Source of the DNA: Streptomyces mutabilis
GTDB lineage: Bacteria > Actinomycetota > Actinomycetes > Streptomycetales > Streptomycetaceae
Direction: 5' to 3'
Assembly (NCBI RefSeq): GCF_014649815.1
Contig: NZ_BMTT01000005.1
Coordinates: 347,862 to 411,861, forward strand
DNA: 64,000 bases
Of the stretch, positions 18,398 through 26,460 are shown in pieces. The notes under the pieces were generated by a model. It was not told where the DNA came from, searched no databases, and saw only the letters and a program-made list of their open reading frames with translations. The number at the start of each line of letters is the position of its first letter. Position 1 is the stretch's first letter. The position numbers and the translations under genes are program-made.

Positions 18398-18593
18398 AGC
18401 CTCCACCGATCCCGGAGCGGTTCAGGGAGGGTTCCGCTGGTTGGGGGCCCGAGGGTTTGATCGGGCGGATCCACAGCCGTTGTCCGATGGCGGCGGCTTG
18501 CTGGACGATATGGGTCACGGTGGTGGTGTCCACAATGGTGGTGTCCACGGGTGTGCCGTCGTTGTCGTCGAGCCGCATGATTTTGAAGAGCAT
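18387..18593 (-). pseudogene. Small conserved-looking ORF truncated by the IS3 element
   Basis: A 68-codon frame with ATG 18593 behind AAGGGGAAG. It starts MLFKIMRLDDNDGTPVDTT and continues with an amphipathic stretch (THIVQQAAAIGQRLWIRP). Its last 11 codons are encoded by the inverted repeat of the IS3 element, so the native C terminus is lost. No family was recognised. It lies 174 bases downstream of the SatP-like transporter on the same strand, probably the same transcript. Confidence 0.5.
18397..18424. repeat. IS3 element right inverted repeat
   Basis: It begins GAGCCTCC and ends CCCGGAGCGGTTCA. It overlaps the stop codon of orfB and the end of the small minus-strand ORF. Confidence 0.85.
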
Positions 18594-18767
18594 GGACTTC
18601 CCCTTCGTCTGGCCGTCCTTCTTGAGGAAACAGCTTTTGGGTGGGTGGCCCGTGGTTTCTTTTCTCTGCTGTCGCCGAGTTTCGCGTACGGATGCCCTCA
18701 TGGCCCTCATGGCTTGCGCCGGCCGCACTGAGCTGTCGGGCAGGTCGGGGTACCCACTCGGGGTGTT

Positions 18768-19382
18768 TCAGCGCAGCACCGGAGGGCCCAGTGGCAGCGG
18801 TCTGCCGCCCGTTGCGGCGGACAGTGCGCCGGTGAACATGTACACCCCGACTGCGGTGAACGCGAACACGACGTATCCGCCCGCGGTGGTGGCGGCCGTG
18901 GAGGCGCTCACTGTGCCGTACAGCACGAGTGCGAGCGCGACATCGATCAATGCGAACAGCAGTGTGAATGCGGCGGGCAGCCGCAGCGTGGCCAGTGTCA
19001 GCAGGACGATCGTGACGAGCCAGGAGATCAGGAACAGGCCCTGTGTGGCGACCGTCGCATTGTCGGGAATGCCGAACCAGCCGTGGATCAGGCCGAGCAC
19101 GAGTGCCGCGTAGCTGAGCCAGAATCCACTGAACACGCCGAACACGGCAGCGACGGCGTTCTGGCCCAGTGTCGCTGCCCATACCGCGGCGACGAGTTGG
19201 CCCAGGCCGGTCGCGGGCAGGATGATCGCGATCGAAGCGCCGACGGCGCCCGCCGGAACGTACCCGGTCAGTACCAGGCCGAGTGCGGTCGCCCCGACGA
19301 TGAAGGTGGGCACGCCGATCAGGGCGGGGTCGCCCGCTGGTGCAGATCGGGCGGGGGCTTGGGTGGCATCGGCAGCGGTCAT
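18768..19382 (-). CDS. SatP/GPR1/YaaH-type acetate (succinate) transporter
   Basis: A 204-residue membrane protein with six predicted hydrophobic segments and family signatures near the start (IGVPTFIVGATALGLVLTGY) and in the middle (FGVFSGFWLSYAALVLGLIH). Members carry acetate, succinate or related small acids and sometimes ammonium. ATG 19382 follows GAGGAG. Its place at the edge of the C1 island fits uptake or export of a short-chain acid, but the substrate is inferred from family only. Confidence 0.82.
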   Translation of the reverse strand: MTAADATQAPARSAPAGDPALIGVPTFIVGATALGLVLTGYVPAGAVGASIAIILPATGLGQLVAAVWAATLGQNAVAAVFGVFSGFWLSYAALVLGLIHGWFGIPDNATVATQGLFLISWLVTIVLLTLATLRLPAAFTLLFALIDVALALVLYGTVSASTAATTAGGYVVFAFTAVGVYMFTGALSAATGGRPLPLGPPVLR

Positions 19383-19622
19383 CGTGTACTCCTCGTTGGG
19401 CGGCGAGTGGTTGTCGGAGTTGTCGAACGGGGCGGCGGTTTTGGGGGGTGGCCGGTTGTGTGTGTGGGGGGGAGACGTGGTGGCGGGGTGGGGCTTTCTG
19501 TGCCGTGTCTGGGCGGTGGGGTGTGGGCGGGTTTTGGTTGACCGTCTCGTTCACTTTGCCGGGGGTTTTGATGAGGGAGCCGCTGTGTGGGTTCGGGGTG
19601 TGGGTCACGGGTCGGCTGGCTG

Positions 19623-19934
19623 TCACGTGTGGGTTGATCGGCTGGCCGTTGGCCGGGTGGCGGGCCATATGTTTGACAGTTCCGGATGGTCGTCGTCGAT
19701 CAGGCGGTGTGCCAGGGCTGTTGCTTCTCTCGGATCGATGTGGTTGGGAGTGGGGAGGCCGTCGGCGATGCTTTCCAAGGTGTTCGCCAGTTTTTCGGCT
19801 GCGGTCGGGGACAGGCCGGTGTGCCGGCTGAAGTGTGCGTAGCGCAGCCGCAGTATGTCTGCGGCCAGTCGCAGGAGGGAGGAGTTGGCTTTGTGGTGCC
19901 GTGGGGGCCGAGTATCTGACTTGTGGGTTTTCAC
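19623..19934 (-). CDS. Hypothetical small helical protein
   Basis: A 103-residue frame starting at GTG 19934. It has a basic N terminus (KTHKSDTRPPRHHKA) followed by two helices, LLRLAADILRLRYAHFSRHT and AAEKLANTLESIADGL, and a C-terminal helix. The pattern resembles a small DNA- or protein-binding regulator, but no family was recognised. The ribosome binding site is weak (AGAAAAGAGA). It is upstream of satP on the same strand. Confidence 0.45.
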   Translation of the reverse strand: MKTHKSDTRPPRHHKANSSLLRLAADILRLRYAHFSRHTGLSPTAAEKLANTLESIADGLPTPNHIDPREATALAHRLIDDDHPELSNIWPATRPTASRSTHT

Positions 19935-20191
19935 GCCGTTTCTCTTTTCTGTTCGAGTTTTCCGGCGCGGTGCACTGGAGTTGTGTGAACGACGGCCTGT
20001 CTTTTTTCCGGTTTCCGGCGCTGGGGGTCGGACGGCTGGGGGGGACGGGGTGTGTTCGGGTGTCGTGGTCAGGTTGGGGGCCGTGGTGCACCGGTCAGTT
20101 GGGCCGGTGTGCCTGTGGTGGCCGGGTGCGTGGCGCCGGGCGTGCTGAGGCTGGTCCGGCTGCTGTGTGCCGGTTTTCGTTCGGCACACAG

Positions 20192-21041
20192 CGGGCGGGT
20201 CCGGTCAGGCGGTTGCGCGCTTTTTGAGTTCGTAGGCGGCTGCGGCCGGGTCTGTTGCGTTGTAGATGGCTCCTCCGGCGACGGCTACGGTGGCTCCGGC
20301 TTCCCGGACGGAGGCGATGGTGTCGGCGCGGACGCCGCCGGCGATGGAGAAGGGGACGCCGGCCCGGCGGCCGTCGTGGAGGAGGGTGTCGATGGTGTAT
20401 CCGGGCCGGGCCTGTTCGTCGAGGCCGGCGTGGATCTCGACGAAGGTCACGCCCAGCTTCGCCACTTCGCGGATCCGGTCGACCCGGCCGTCCACCACGG
20501 CGATCATGTCGGCGACGACGCTCTTGCCGTACTTGCGGCCGGCCGCGACCGCTCCTCGTACGGTGTCGTCGTCGGCCGCGCCCATCACGGTGATGAGGTC
20601 CGCTCCCGCTTCGAAGGCGAGAGTGGCTTCCAGTTCGCCGGCGTCGGCCGTCTTGAGGTCGGCGAACACCAGCTTGTCGGGGTGCGCGGCCTTGATCGCG
20701 CTTACCGCGCTGATGCCGACGGACTTCACCAGGGGCGTTCCCAGTTCGAGGATGTCGACGTGCTCGGACACCTGATTCGCCAGGGTCAGCGCCGAGGGAA
20801 GGTCGAGTACATCCAGCGCAACCTGCAACTGCATAACGTTCTCCTCATCGGTGGAGACGGTGCTGCGCACACGTCGTCGGGAGCACTCGGGCGGAGGGCG
20901 GGGGCATCCGCGCACCCGCTACCGAGGACCGGGCCGGTCACCGGCCTCCCTCACATTTGCCCACCACGTAAAACGCGGCAACAGTTAACGGCATGCAAAA
21001 TCACAATCCCGTGATGCGCACAACGAATAACCACCCGCCGC
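20192..21041. repeat. 850-bp duplicated segment, copy 1 (hps gene plus upstream region)
   Basis: This segment recurs at 41260-42109. By eye the coding parts are identical and only four differences were found, all in the upstream region. It contains the complete 3-hexulose-6-phosphate synthase gene and about 200 bp of promoter region. Confidence 0.93.
20205..20834 (-). CDS. hxlA: 3-hexulose-6-phosphate synthase, copy 1
   Basis: A 209-residue TIM-barrel aldolase that condenses formaldehyde with ribulose-5-phosphate, the entry step of the ribulose monophosphate cycle. Family signatures are MQLQVALDVLDLPSALTLA at the N terminus, LVFADLKTADAGELEA (catalytic Asp and Lys) near 57-72 and FSIAGGVRADTI near 165. 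ATG 20834 follows GAGGAGAA. It is divergent from ribulose-phosphate epimerase across a 231-bp shared promoter region. The encoded protein is identical to the copy at 41273-41902. Confidence 0.95.
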   Translation of the reverse strand: MQLQVALDVLDLPSALTLANQVSEHVDILELGTPLVKSVGISAVSAIKAAHPDKLVFADLKTADAGELEATLAFEAGADLITVMGAADDDTVRGAVAAGRKYGKSVVADMIAVVDGRVDRIREVAKLGVTFVEIHAGLDEQARPGYTIDTLLHDGRRAGVPFSIAGGVRADTIASVREAGATVAVAGGAIYNATDPAAAAYELKKRATA

Positions 21042-21065
21042 TCCGGCTGTTTTACGCTTGGCGTC
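20835..21065. promoter_or_regulatory. Divergent hps-rpe promoter region
   Basis: The AT-richer part around 20960-21050 holds a possible operator dyad, ATCAC-AATCCC-GTGAT (21000-21015), and GCGGCAACAGTTAACGGCA just left of it. Both motifs recur almost unchanged upstream of the second hps copy. No confident -35/-10 assignment was possible. Confidence 0.5.
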
Positions 21066-21755
21066 GTGTCTATCCAAACGTTGATCGCTCCGTCCATTCT
21101 CTCCGCCGACTTCGCACGGCTCGCTGACGAGGTGGCTGCCGTGAAAGGACAACCGGGTCGAGGAGCGGACTGGCTGCATGTGGATGTCATGGACGCGCAC
21201 TTCGTGCCGAATCTGACTTTGGGTCTGCCGGTCGTGCAGTCGCTGCTGGCAGCCACTGACCTGCCTGTGGACTGCCACTTGATGATCGAGAATCCGGACC
21301 GTTGGGCGGTGGGTTACGCGGAGGCGGGTTCCTACAACGTCACGGTGCACGTCGAGGCCGCCGACGATCCGGTGATGCTTGCGAAGAACCTGCGGGCCGC
21401 GGGTGCGAAGGCCGGGTTGGCGATCAAGCCGAACACGCCCCTGGAGCCTTATGTCGATGTGCTCAAGCACTACGACACGCTGCTGGTGATGTCCGTGGAG
21501 CCCGGTTTCGGCGGCCAGAAGTTCATCGGTGAGGTCCTCGACAAGGTGCGCAAGGCCCGAGCAATGGTCGACACCGGCCATCTGAACCTGGTGGTGGAGA
21601 TCGACGGCGGCATCAACACCGACACGATCGGACAGGCGGCCGAGGCCGGCGTCGACTGTTTTGTGGCGGGTTCGGCCGTCTACGCTGCCGAGGATCCGGC
21701 TCAGGCCGTGGAGCGGCTGCGCAGCCAGGTGGAGGCTGTGCGCATGGCGCGTTGA
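21066..21755 (+). CDS. rpe: Ribulose-phosphate 3-epimerase
   Basis: A 229-residue TIM-barrel epimerase converting xylulose-5-phosphate and ribulose-5-phosphate. Signatures: [34 protein letters not shown] with the metal-binding Hx[23 protein letters not shown] and the C-terminal EIDGGIN. It starts at GTG 21066 with little room for a ribosome binding site. Divergent from hps, it would regenerate the formaldehyde acceptor ribulose-5-phosphate, so the pairing supports a dedicated ribulose monophosphate role. Confidence 0.95.
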   Translation: MSIQTLIAPSILSADFARLADEVAAVKGQPGRGADWLHVDVMDAHFVPNLTLGLPVVQSLLAATDLPVDCHLMIENPDRWAVGYAEAGSYNVTVHVEAADDPVMLAKNLRAAGAKAGLAIKPNTPLEPYVDVLKHYDTLLVMSVEPGFGGQKFIGEVLDKVRKARAMVDTGHLNLVVEIDGGINTDTIGQAAEAGVDCFVAGSAVYAAEDPAQAVERLRSQVEAVRMAR

Positions 21756-22603
21756 TTGCTGTGGGTAGGGCATTGCTGCTGGCCGTTGCCGGGCTTGGTG
21801 ATTTCTGGAGCCGGCACGGCCTGGCCGCGGGGCCGGCCGGGGCTCTTGGTTTGAGGATGCCTTGGTTTGAGGATGCCTTGGTGGGAGGCGGGGCGTGCCG
21901 GCCTGTGGCCTTGGCGGTGCGGATGCAGCTGCCGGACCTGGCAGGCGGTCAGCTGCATCGTCCGGTCGGCTTTGACGGGTATTCAGGCCGGTCGGCGCCG
22001 GTATGTGTGATGGGTATGTGTGATGTGTGCGCCGTTTTCTCTCCGCCGGTCGGGTGCCGGCGAGGTCCGCACGCCGTGCCGGGAGGGGGGGCGGTGGAGG
22101 CGTCGTCGTGCCGGGAGGCGGTAGGGGGACGCTGCGCGGGGGGGAGCGGTGCCGGCGGACCGGCGCACGGGTGTTTTCGTGTCGCGTCCGTGTCGTGGGG
22201 GGCGTCGCAGGTTGCCTCGGTCAGTGCCCGGTCGTAGGTGCGTACGCTTGTGTGCCGCCGCCGGGTCCGCTTCGGCCGCCGGTCCGTTCCGGCAGCGGGG
22301 CTGCGGTCCTGGTCGGGCTCGGTCTCGTGGCTTGGTGGCCTGATGGTGGGTTGCGGCGTGGAGTGCGTCTGCCGCGAGGCGGGGCCGGGTTGCGCAGCAG
22401 TAGCTCGTCGTGGACGGCGGTCCGCTCGTGGCGTTCACCGGCCGGCCCGTTCCTTGGTGAGGTGCGGGTGCCGACCGATGTGGCGCTGCCCGGTGGGCGA
22501 GGTGACGGCGGGGCGTACGGCGGTCTGGCGCGGGTCCGCGCCGTGGGCCGGCATTCTGAGTACGCGGAGTCCGGCTGGGGTGGCGGACACCGAAAGCGGG
22601 GGT
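21756..22603. other. Long gap between rpe and the regulator
   Basis: No recognisable gene. A tandem pair of the 16-base repeat GGTTTGAGGATGCCTT sits at about 21849-21881. Open frames are Arg/Pro/Gly-rich shadows. It may be a decayed gene beyond recognition. Confidence 0.4.
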
Positions 22604-24052
22604 TCACACACCGAGCATGCGCCGGAGTTCTGGGGCATGGCGCCGGGAAACGGGGACGACTTCATGGGAACGAGGATCCATGATGAGGAAGAGCTCACCT
22701 TTGATGCCGCGTTCCAGTTCCGCTACCCGGCGGAGGTTGACGAGGAAACGCCGGTGTACTCGACGAAATCCGTAAGACGTCAGCATCCGCTCGACGTTGT
22801 CGAGACCGCGGGTGGCGGCTTGGATCCTCCCCCTCTCCGTGACCAGCCATACGATGTTCCGGTCGGCCTCGGCATAGCGGATCTCCGACGGAGCGAGCAG
22901 GACCAGCCGGTCATTACGCATTCCGATGACGCGTTGGGGGAGCGGGCTGGCCGGTGCTTGGGAGGTGCCCACATAGGGTTCGCCCTCCTGCACTCCGAGA
23001 ATGCACAGCATGCCCACCACGTGATTCGAGTCGACGACGGGCCGCATAGTCAGCGGTGTGGCGTCCTCTCCCGGGGACACGGGCAGACAGGCGTAGCCGG
23101 TCCACTCTTCGCTTCCCTGTGCCTGGTCCATGGCCCACCGCACCACGTCAGGAAGCCCTGTGATGTCCGGTGCCCAGCGTTCGGCCGGTTCGATGGCTGC
23201 CGCGACGATGGGGGGCTCGTCCGGCAAGCCGAGATGCCTGAGGGCTGCTTCGTTCGCCGCTATCACCTTGCCTCCGCGGTCCATCGCCATGAACGGACCA
23301 CTGATCCGGGAGCATTTCTTCCGGAACTCGGAGACTACTTTGTCCGCCTCGTGGACGGCGCGCCGGTATATCTCTTGTTCGATGCACGCGACTGATTTCG
23401 TCAGCCATGACGGTACGGACGTGGACAGCGACGCGTTCCAACGCGAGATGTTGATCGACGCGACCGGCGAGCCGGTCACCACGTCGCGTATGGAGATGCC
23501 CGCGCAGGACCACTGGTGGAAGGCTTCGCACCAGTGCTCGGGTCCCGTCACCGTCACGGGGCCGGACACCTCGAAGGACGTTCCCATTCCGTTCGTGCCG
23601 GTGCACTGCTCCGACCACGACGACCAGGGGGCGAGATTGTGCAACTCGGCCCGCCGCTGTGCGGTGGGGTCGCCCCATGCTCCAAGGACCCGTCCGTCCC
23701 CGTCCGTGACGGTGACGACGGCGTCGTCGCGTTCCACTTGCCGGCCAGTCAGCGCGCCGAGGCCGCCGAGCGCGGTGAAGATGACGCCTGTGTCGACTCG
23801 TTGGACGTCGGCCCGCGCCGCCGGTGCGACATCCAGCTTCCGGTCCACTTCGTACTGATCACGGCACCGGTACCACGAAGCGAGGATCTCGGGCCGGACG
23901 CCGGCTTCTATGTCTTCGCCCGCGGCGAAGCATTCCCACGCACGAGCTACTTCTCTCGCTGATGAGGCAGCCACCACGGAGCCGTTCGCCATGGCGGAGG
24001 CCGCGCTGGGCCTGCTCGGTGCGATCGCCAGCGGTGGCACTGTCCCGGTCAT
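22604..24052 (-). CDS. GAF-domain sensor with LytTR DNA-binding domain
   Basis: A 482-residue putative regulator. Residues about 60-220 match the N-terminal sensor of AcoR-type activators: RPEILASWYRCRDQY, GTNGMGTSFEVSGPVTVTG and HQWSCAGISIRDVVTG. A PAS-like middle (GPFMAMDRGGKVIAANEAAL, about 255-275) follows. The last 105 residues are a LytTR domain with YAEADRNIVWLVTERG and FRRVHRRFLVNLRRVAELER. AcoR relatives normally carry a sigma-54 AAA and Fis domain instead. ATG 24052 follows AAGGAGGTCACG. Its position between the rpe and dehydrogenase clusters suggests it controls alcohol oxidation genes in response to a small molecule; that is inference. Confidence 0.8.
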   Translation of the reverse strand: MTGTVPPLAIAPSRPSAASAMANGSVVAASSAREVARAWECFAAGEDIEAGVRPEILASWYRCRDQYEVDRKLDVAPAARADVQRVDTGVIFTALGGLGALTGRQVERDDAVVTVTDGDGRVLGAWGDPTAQRRAELHNLAPWSSWSEQCTGTNGMGTSFEVSGPVTVTGPEHWCEAFHQWSCAGISIRDVVTGSPVASINISRWNASLSTSVPSWLTKSVACIEQEIYRRAVHEADKVVSEFRKKCSRISGPFMAMDRGGKVIAANEAALRHLGLPDEPPIVAAAIEPAERWAPDITGLPDVVRWAMDQAQGSEEWTGYACLPVSPGEDATPLTMRPVVDSNHVVGMLCILGVQEGEPYVGTSQAPASPLPQRVIGMRNDRLVLLAPSEIRYAEADRNIVWLVTERGRIQAATRGLDNVERMLTSYGFRRVHRRFLVNLRRVAELERGIKGELFLIMDPRSHEVVPVSRRHAPELRRMLGV

Positions 24053-24858
24053 CGTGACCTCCTTGTCGCCTGGCGCGTGAGGTTCCCAACCACCAGCGAT
24101 CAGGTAACCCCATGGCGCACGACATCTCAAGACATGCGTGCGCTCTTCGTTGTGTGTATCGGCAGGTCATGAAGGTGAGTACGGCATGGCCGGTGAGACC
24201 GGTCGGGATGAACAGCGTGCTCTGCGCAGTGCCCGCCAGGACACCGGCGTGCGAGGGCGGGCACTGCGCAGCGTGCGCGGCGGCCGTGTGCAGGGGGCGG
24301 ACGGTGGCGCCGGCGCCTACGTGGGCTCGGTCGGCCAGAATGAGGAACCTGCCAGGTCAGGCATACCTGCAACGGTTGAGAGCGCGGGCTGCCGTCAGAT
24401 CGCGGGCGGGTCTGCGTGTCGCGGGGGAGAACCGCACAGGACTGCCCGGGGGAGGAGACGGCCGGGACGTTCACGGCCCCGCCGGCGGCGTCTCTTGCCG
24501 AGCAGTACGGCTCGCCGGTGGCGCTGCGACCGGGTGGCTCTCACGGTGCCGTACGACGACGTGGCCGCTGCCGTCCGAACGGACAGGGCTGTGTCATGGA
24601 GATGCGGCACCCAAAGCGGCAGCAGGCCGCGGGCCGTTGTGCGCATACCGCCGGGCCGGTCGCCTCCGGGACGCTGAACCCGCCCCGCCCGCGCGCCTGT
24701 CGTGCGTGTGCGGGGCGCGCAGGAATCGGCTCGCGGCTGCCCGGCTTCCACCGGGCCACCAAGGCGGACAGCCTGCGCGGGCGACCGGCGTCCTTGCGGC
24801 AGCGACGGGCCCGTTGCCGCCGGGTCAGGTGAAGGCGCGGTGTTTGGGCGGGAGGGAC
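24053..24858. other. Non-coding stretch right of the regulator
   Basis: No gene recognised. This stretch contains the promoter region of the GAF-LytTR gene at its left end. Several open frames exist on both strands, but none shows a family motif. Confidence 0.4.
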
Positions 24859-25035
24859 GGGGTGTCGTGAACGTGGCCGCGGTCAGCAGCAGTCCGGGGG
24901 TGCCCACCACGGTGTGTGCCGCCCCGCGGCCGTTGGCCCTCTTCCCGCCGTCGAAGCCCCTGGCCGCGGCCGGCACCGACGCGGCCGCCCCCACCGACCG
25001 CGCGTCGATGATGCCGGCCGTGGGCTCCGTATCCC
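24859..25035 (-). pseudogene. IS5-family transposase fragment
   Basis: The minus-strand frame reads EPTAGIIDARSVGAAASVPA, then RGFDGGKRANGRG and GTPGLLLTAA. This is the first-Asp region of IS5/IS1182-like transposases (usual form PTAGIIDSRSVxxA ... GFDAGKKxxGRK). About 60 residues survive. Confidence 0.7.
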
Positions 25036-25988
25036 GGGCCGCAGCCGGTCGTTGACCCCGGCGGGCAGGCCCCCCGTCGCTCATGCCGGACGGATCCACC
25101 GGCCGCCCCTACGGCCGGTCCACGGCGTTCCCGATCCGGTGGGCGAGGCAACCACACTCCGAAGACGCCCGGTTGGACGGCACCGGCGGCGGCACGGAAG
25201 ACTGCAGCACCAGGGCCCTCCTGCTGCCCGGCCTGATCCGGCACCCGGAGCAGCTGTGCCGGAAGGCCCCGCTCTCGTGCCGGCCGGCCACAGGATCACC
25301 CGACCGGATCGGCGACCTCGAAACCACGCCCGCCCGGACCGACGGAGCAACGGCTTCTCATCACCTGGGCAATTGCCGTAGCTTCGGCCGGAACAACCAC
25401 AAGTCGGGGCAAAAGCATGTCGACCGCTCGTGGGCGGATGGCCACCGATGATTTCGGCTTCACGACCGTTCGTGGATTGTTCGCCCGCATTCATCCCGCT
25501 CTGCTTGTCCTCAAACCGAGGGTCAGTTTAATTTACGTCGAAGGTCAAGCAACGCGGGCCGGCCCGATACATGCAGCACACGAGCGATCATCGGCACCAC
25601 ACGCATGTGTGCCGTCCGGGTCAGCGACAGACCAAAGGCGGTCCTACATGGCACAGGTACGCTGGCTCGCCCCGTCCACTCACAGTCGTGGCGAGGCAAC
25701 GGTGCACCGGGCGCGGGGGCGGTTCGTGCGGGGCGGGGACGGCCTCCGTGGCGTGCCGGCCGAGACAGCAGTGTCCTGGCACGTATCTGACCACACCACG
25801 GGTTACACCAGGAACCAGGCGCAGGACTGACGCGAACGGTACGTCCTGCCGGGGGAACGGCGGTGTCGGGCCGGCCGTGGCGACGACGCTTCCGATTTCG
25901 TCGTCAAGAGCCGACGTCTTCCGTTGGTGATTTGTCCCGCGAAACCCGCCAGAATTTTCCTTTCTTGCTAACGAGGAGGTGAAGTCCG
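25036..25988. promoter_or_regulatory. Upstream region of the quinoprotein dehydrogenase operon
   Basis: No gene is seen in about 950 bp. It includes a 10-base palindrome GGCAATTGCC (near 25368) and an AT-rich patch TCAGTTTAATTTACGTCG (near 25523) that could mark the promoter. GAGGAGG sits just upstream of the first gene. The long leader may hold regulator sites. Confidence 0.4.
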
Positions 25989-26444
25989 GTGACGACTGCC
26001 CAGGAACAAGCCGATCTCCTGGCCGCAATCGGCGGACAGAACAAGGCGACCATGGGTGCGCTGCTCGGGACCGGCTCGATTGCCAAGGCAACCGAGCGTG
26101 CCGACGGCACCATGGAGGCGACCATCCGCATCCCGGAGGATGCGATGGTGTGGGAGCCCGCGGTCCTCATACTGCCGCATGCCGGCACCGTCGAGTTGAC
26201 GATCGTCAACGACGACAAGAACACCCACGCCTGCCTGCTGCCCAGTAACGGCGACAAGAAGTTCATCGGTCTGGTGAACCACTCGAAGGGCCGCGCGACG
26301 CTCGAACTGGACGGTCCTGGCTACTACTGGTACGGCTCGCCGGCCGGCAATGACGAGGGCAGGGGACTGACCGCCGCCATCGTCGTGACCGGCGAAGTAC
26401 CGCCGGAAGCCAAGCTCGACCGACCCGCCCAGCCCCGGCCGTAG
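25989..26444 (+). CDS. Cupredoxin-like small protein, partner of the PQQ dehydrogenase
   Basis: A 151-residue protein starting at GTG 25989 behind GAGGAGG and ending 16 bases before the dehydrogenase gene, so they are co-transcribed. Residues about 40-135 have a beta-sandwich pattern like cupredoxins (VELTIVNDDKNTHACLLPS, ATLELDGPGYYWYGSPAGND). A histidine (NTHAC) sits where the first copper ligand would be, but the usual C-terminal Cys...His...Met copper loop is absent, so a type-1 copper site looks unlikely. No signal peptide is visible. It could be a structural subunit, a redox partner with another cofactor, or a metal or PQQ chaperone. No named family was recognised. Confidence 0.7.
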   Translation: MTTAQEQADLLAAIGGQNKATMGALLGTGSIAKATERADGTMEATIRIPEDAMVWEPAVLILPHAGTVELTIVNDDKNTHACLLPSNGDKKFIGLVNHSKGRATLELDGPGYYWYGSPAGNDEGRGLTAAIVVTGEVPPEAKLDRPAQPRP

Positions 26445-26460
26445 AAAGGCAGGAACCACC

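Larger units (their letters stand above)
17101..18427 (+). mobile_element. IS3-type insertion sequence with 3-bp target duplication
   Basis: Imperfect 28-base inverted repeats (17104-17131 and 18397-18424) enclose overlapping orfA and orfB. GGG flanks both ends (17101-17103 and 18425-18427), matching the 3-bp duplication typical of IS3. Both genes are unbroken, so the element may be active. Its right end lies inside a small minus-strand gene. Confidence 0.9.

Noticed and set aside
18358-20091. 577-codon minus-strand open frame overlapping satP
   Set aside because: Composition is Arg/Pro/His-rich without family motifs, and SatP is encoded in another frame of the same strand.
21849-21881. Tandem 16-base repeat GGTTTGAGGATGCCTT as start of a repeat array
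   Set aside because: Only two units are present with no spacers; not a CRISPR or larger array.
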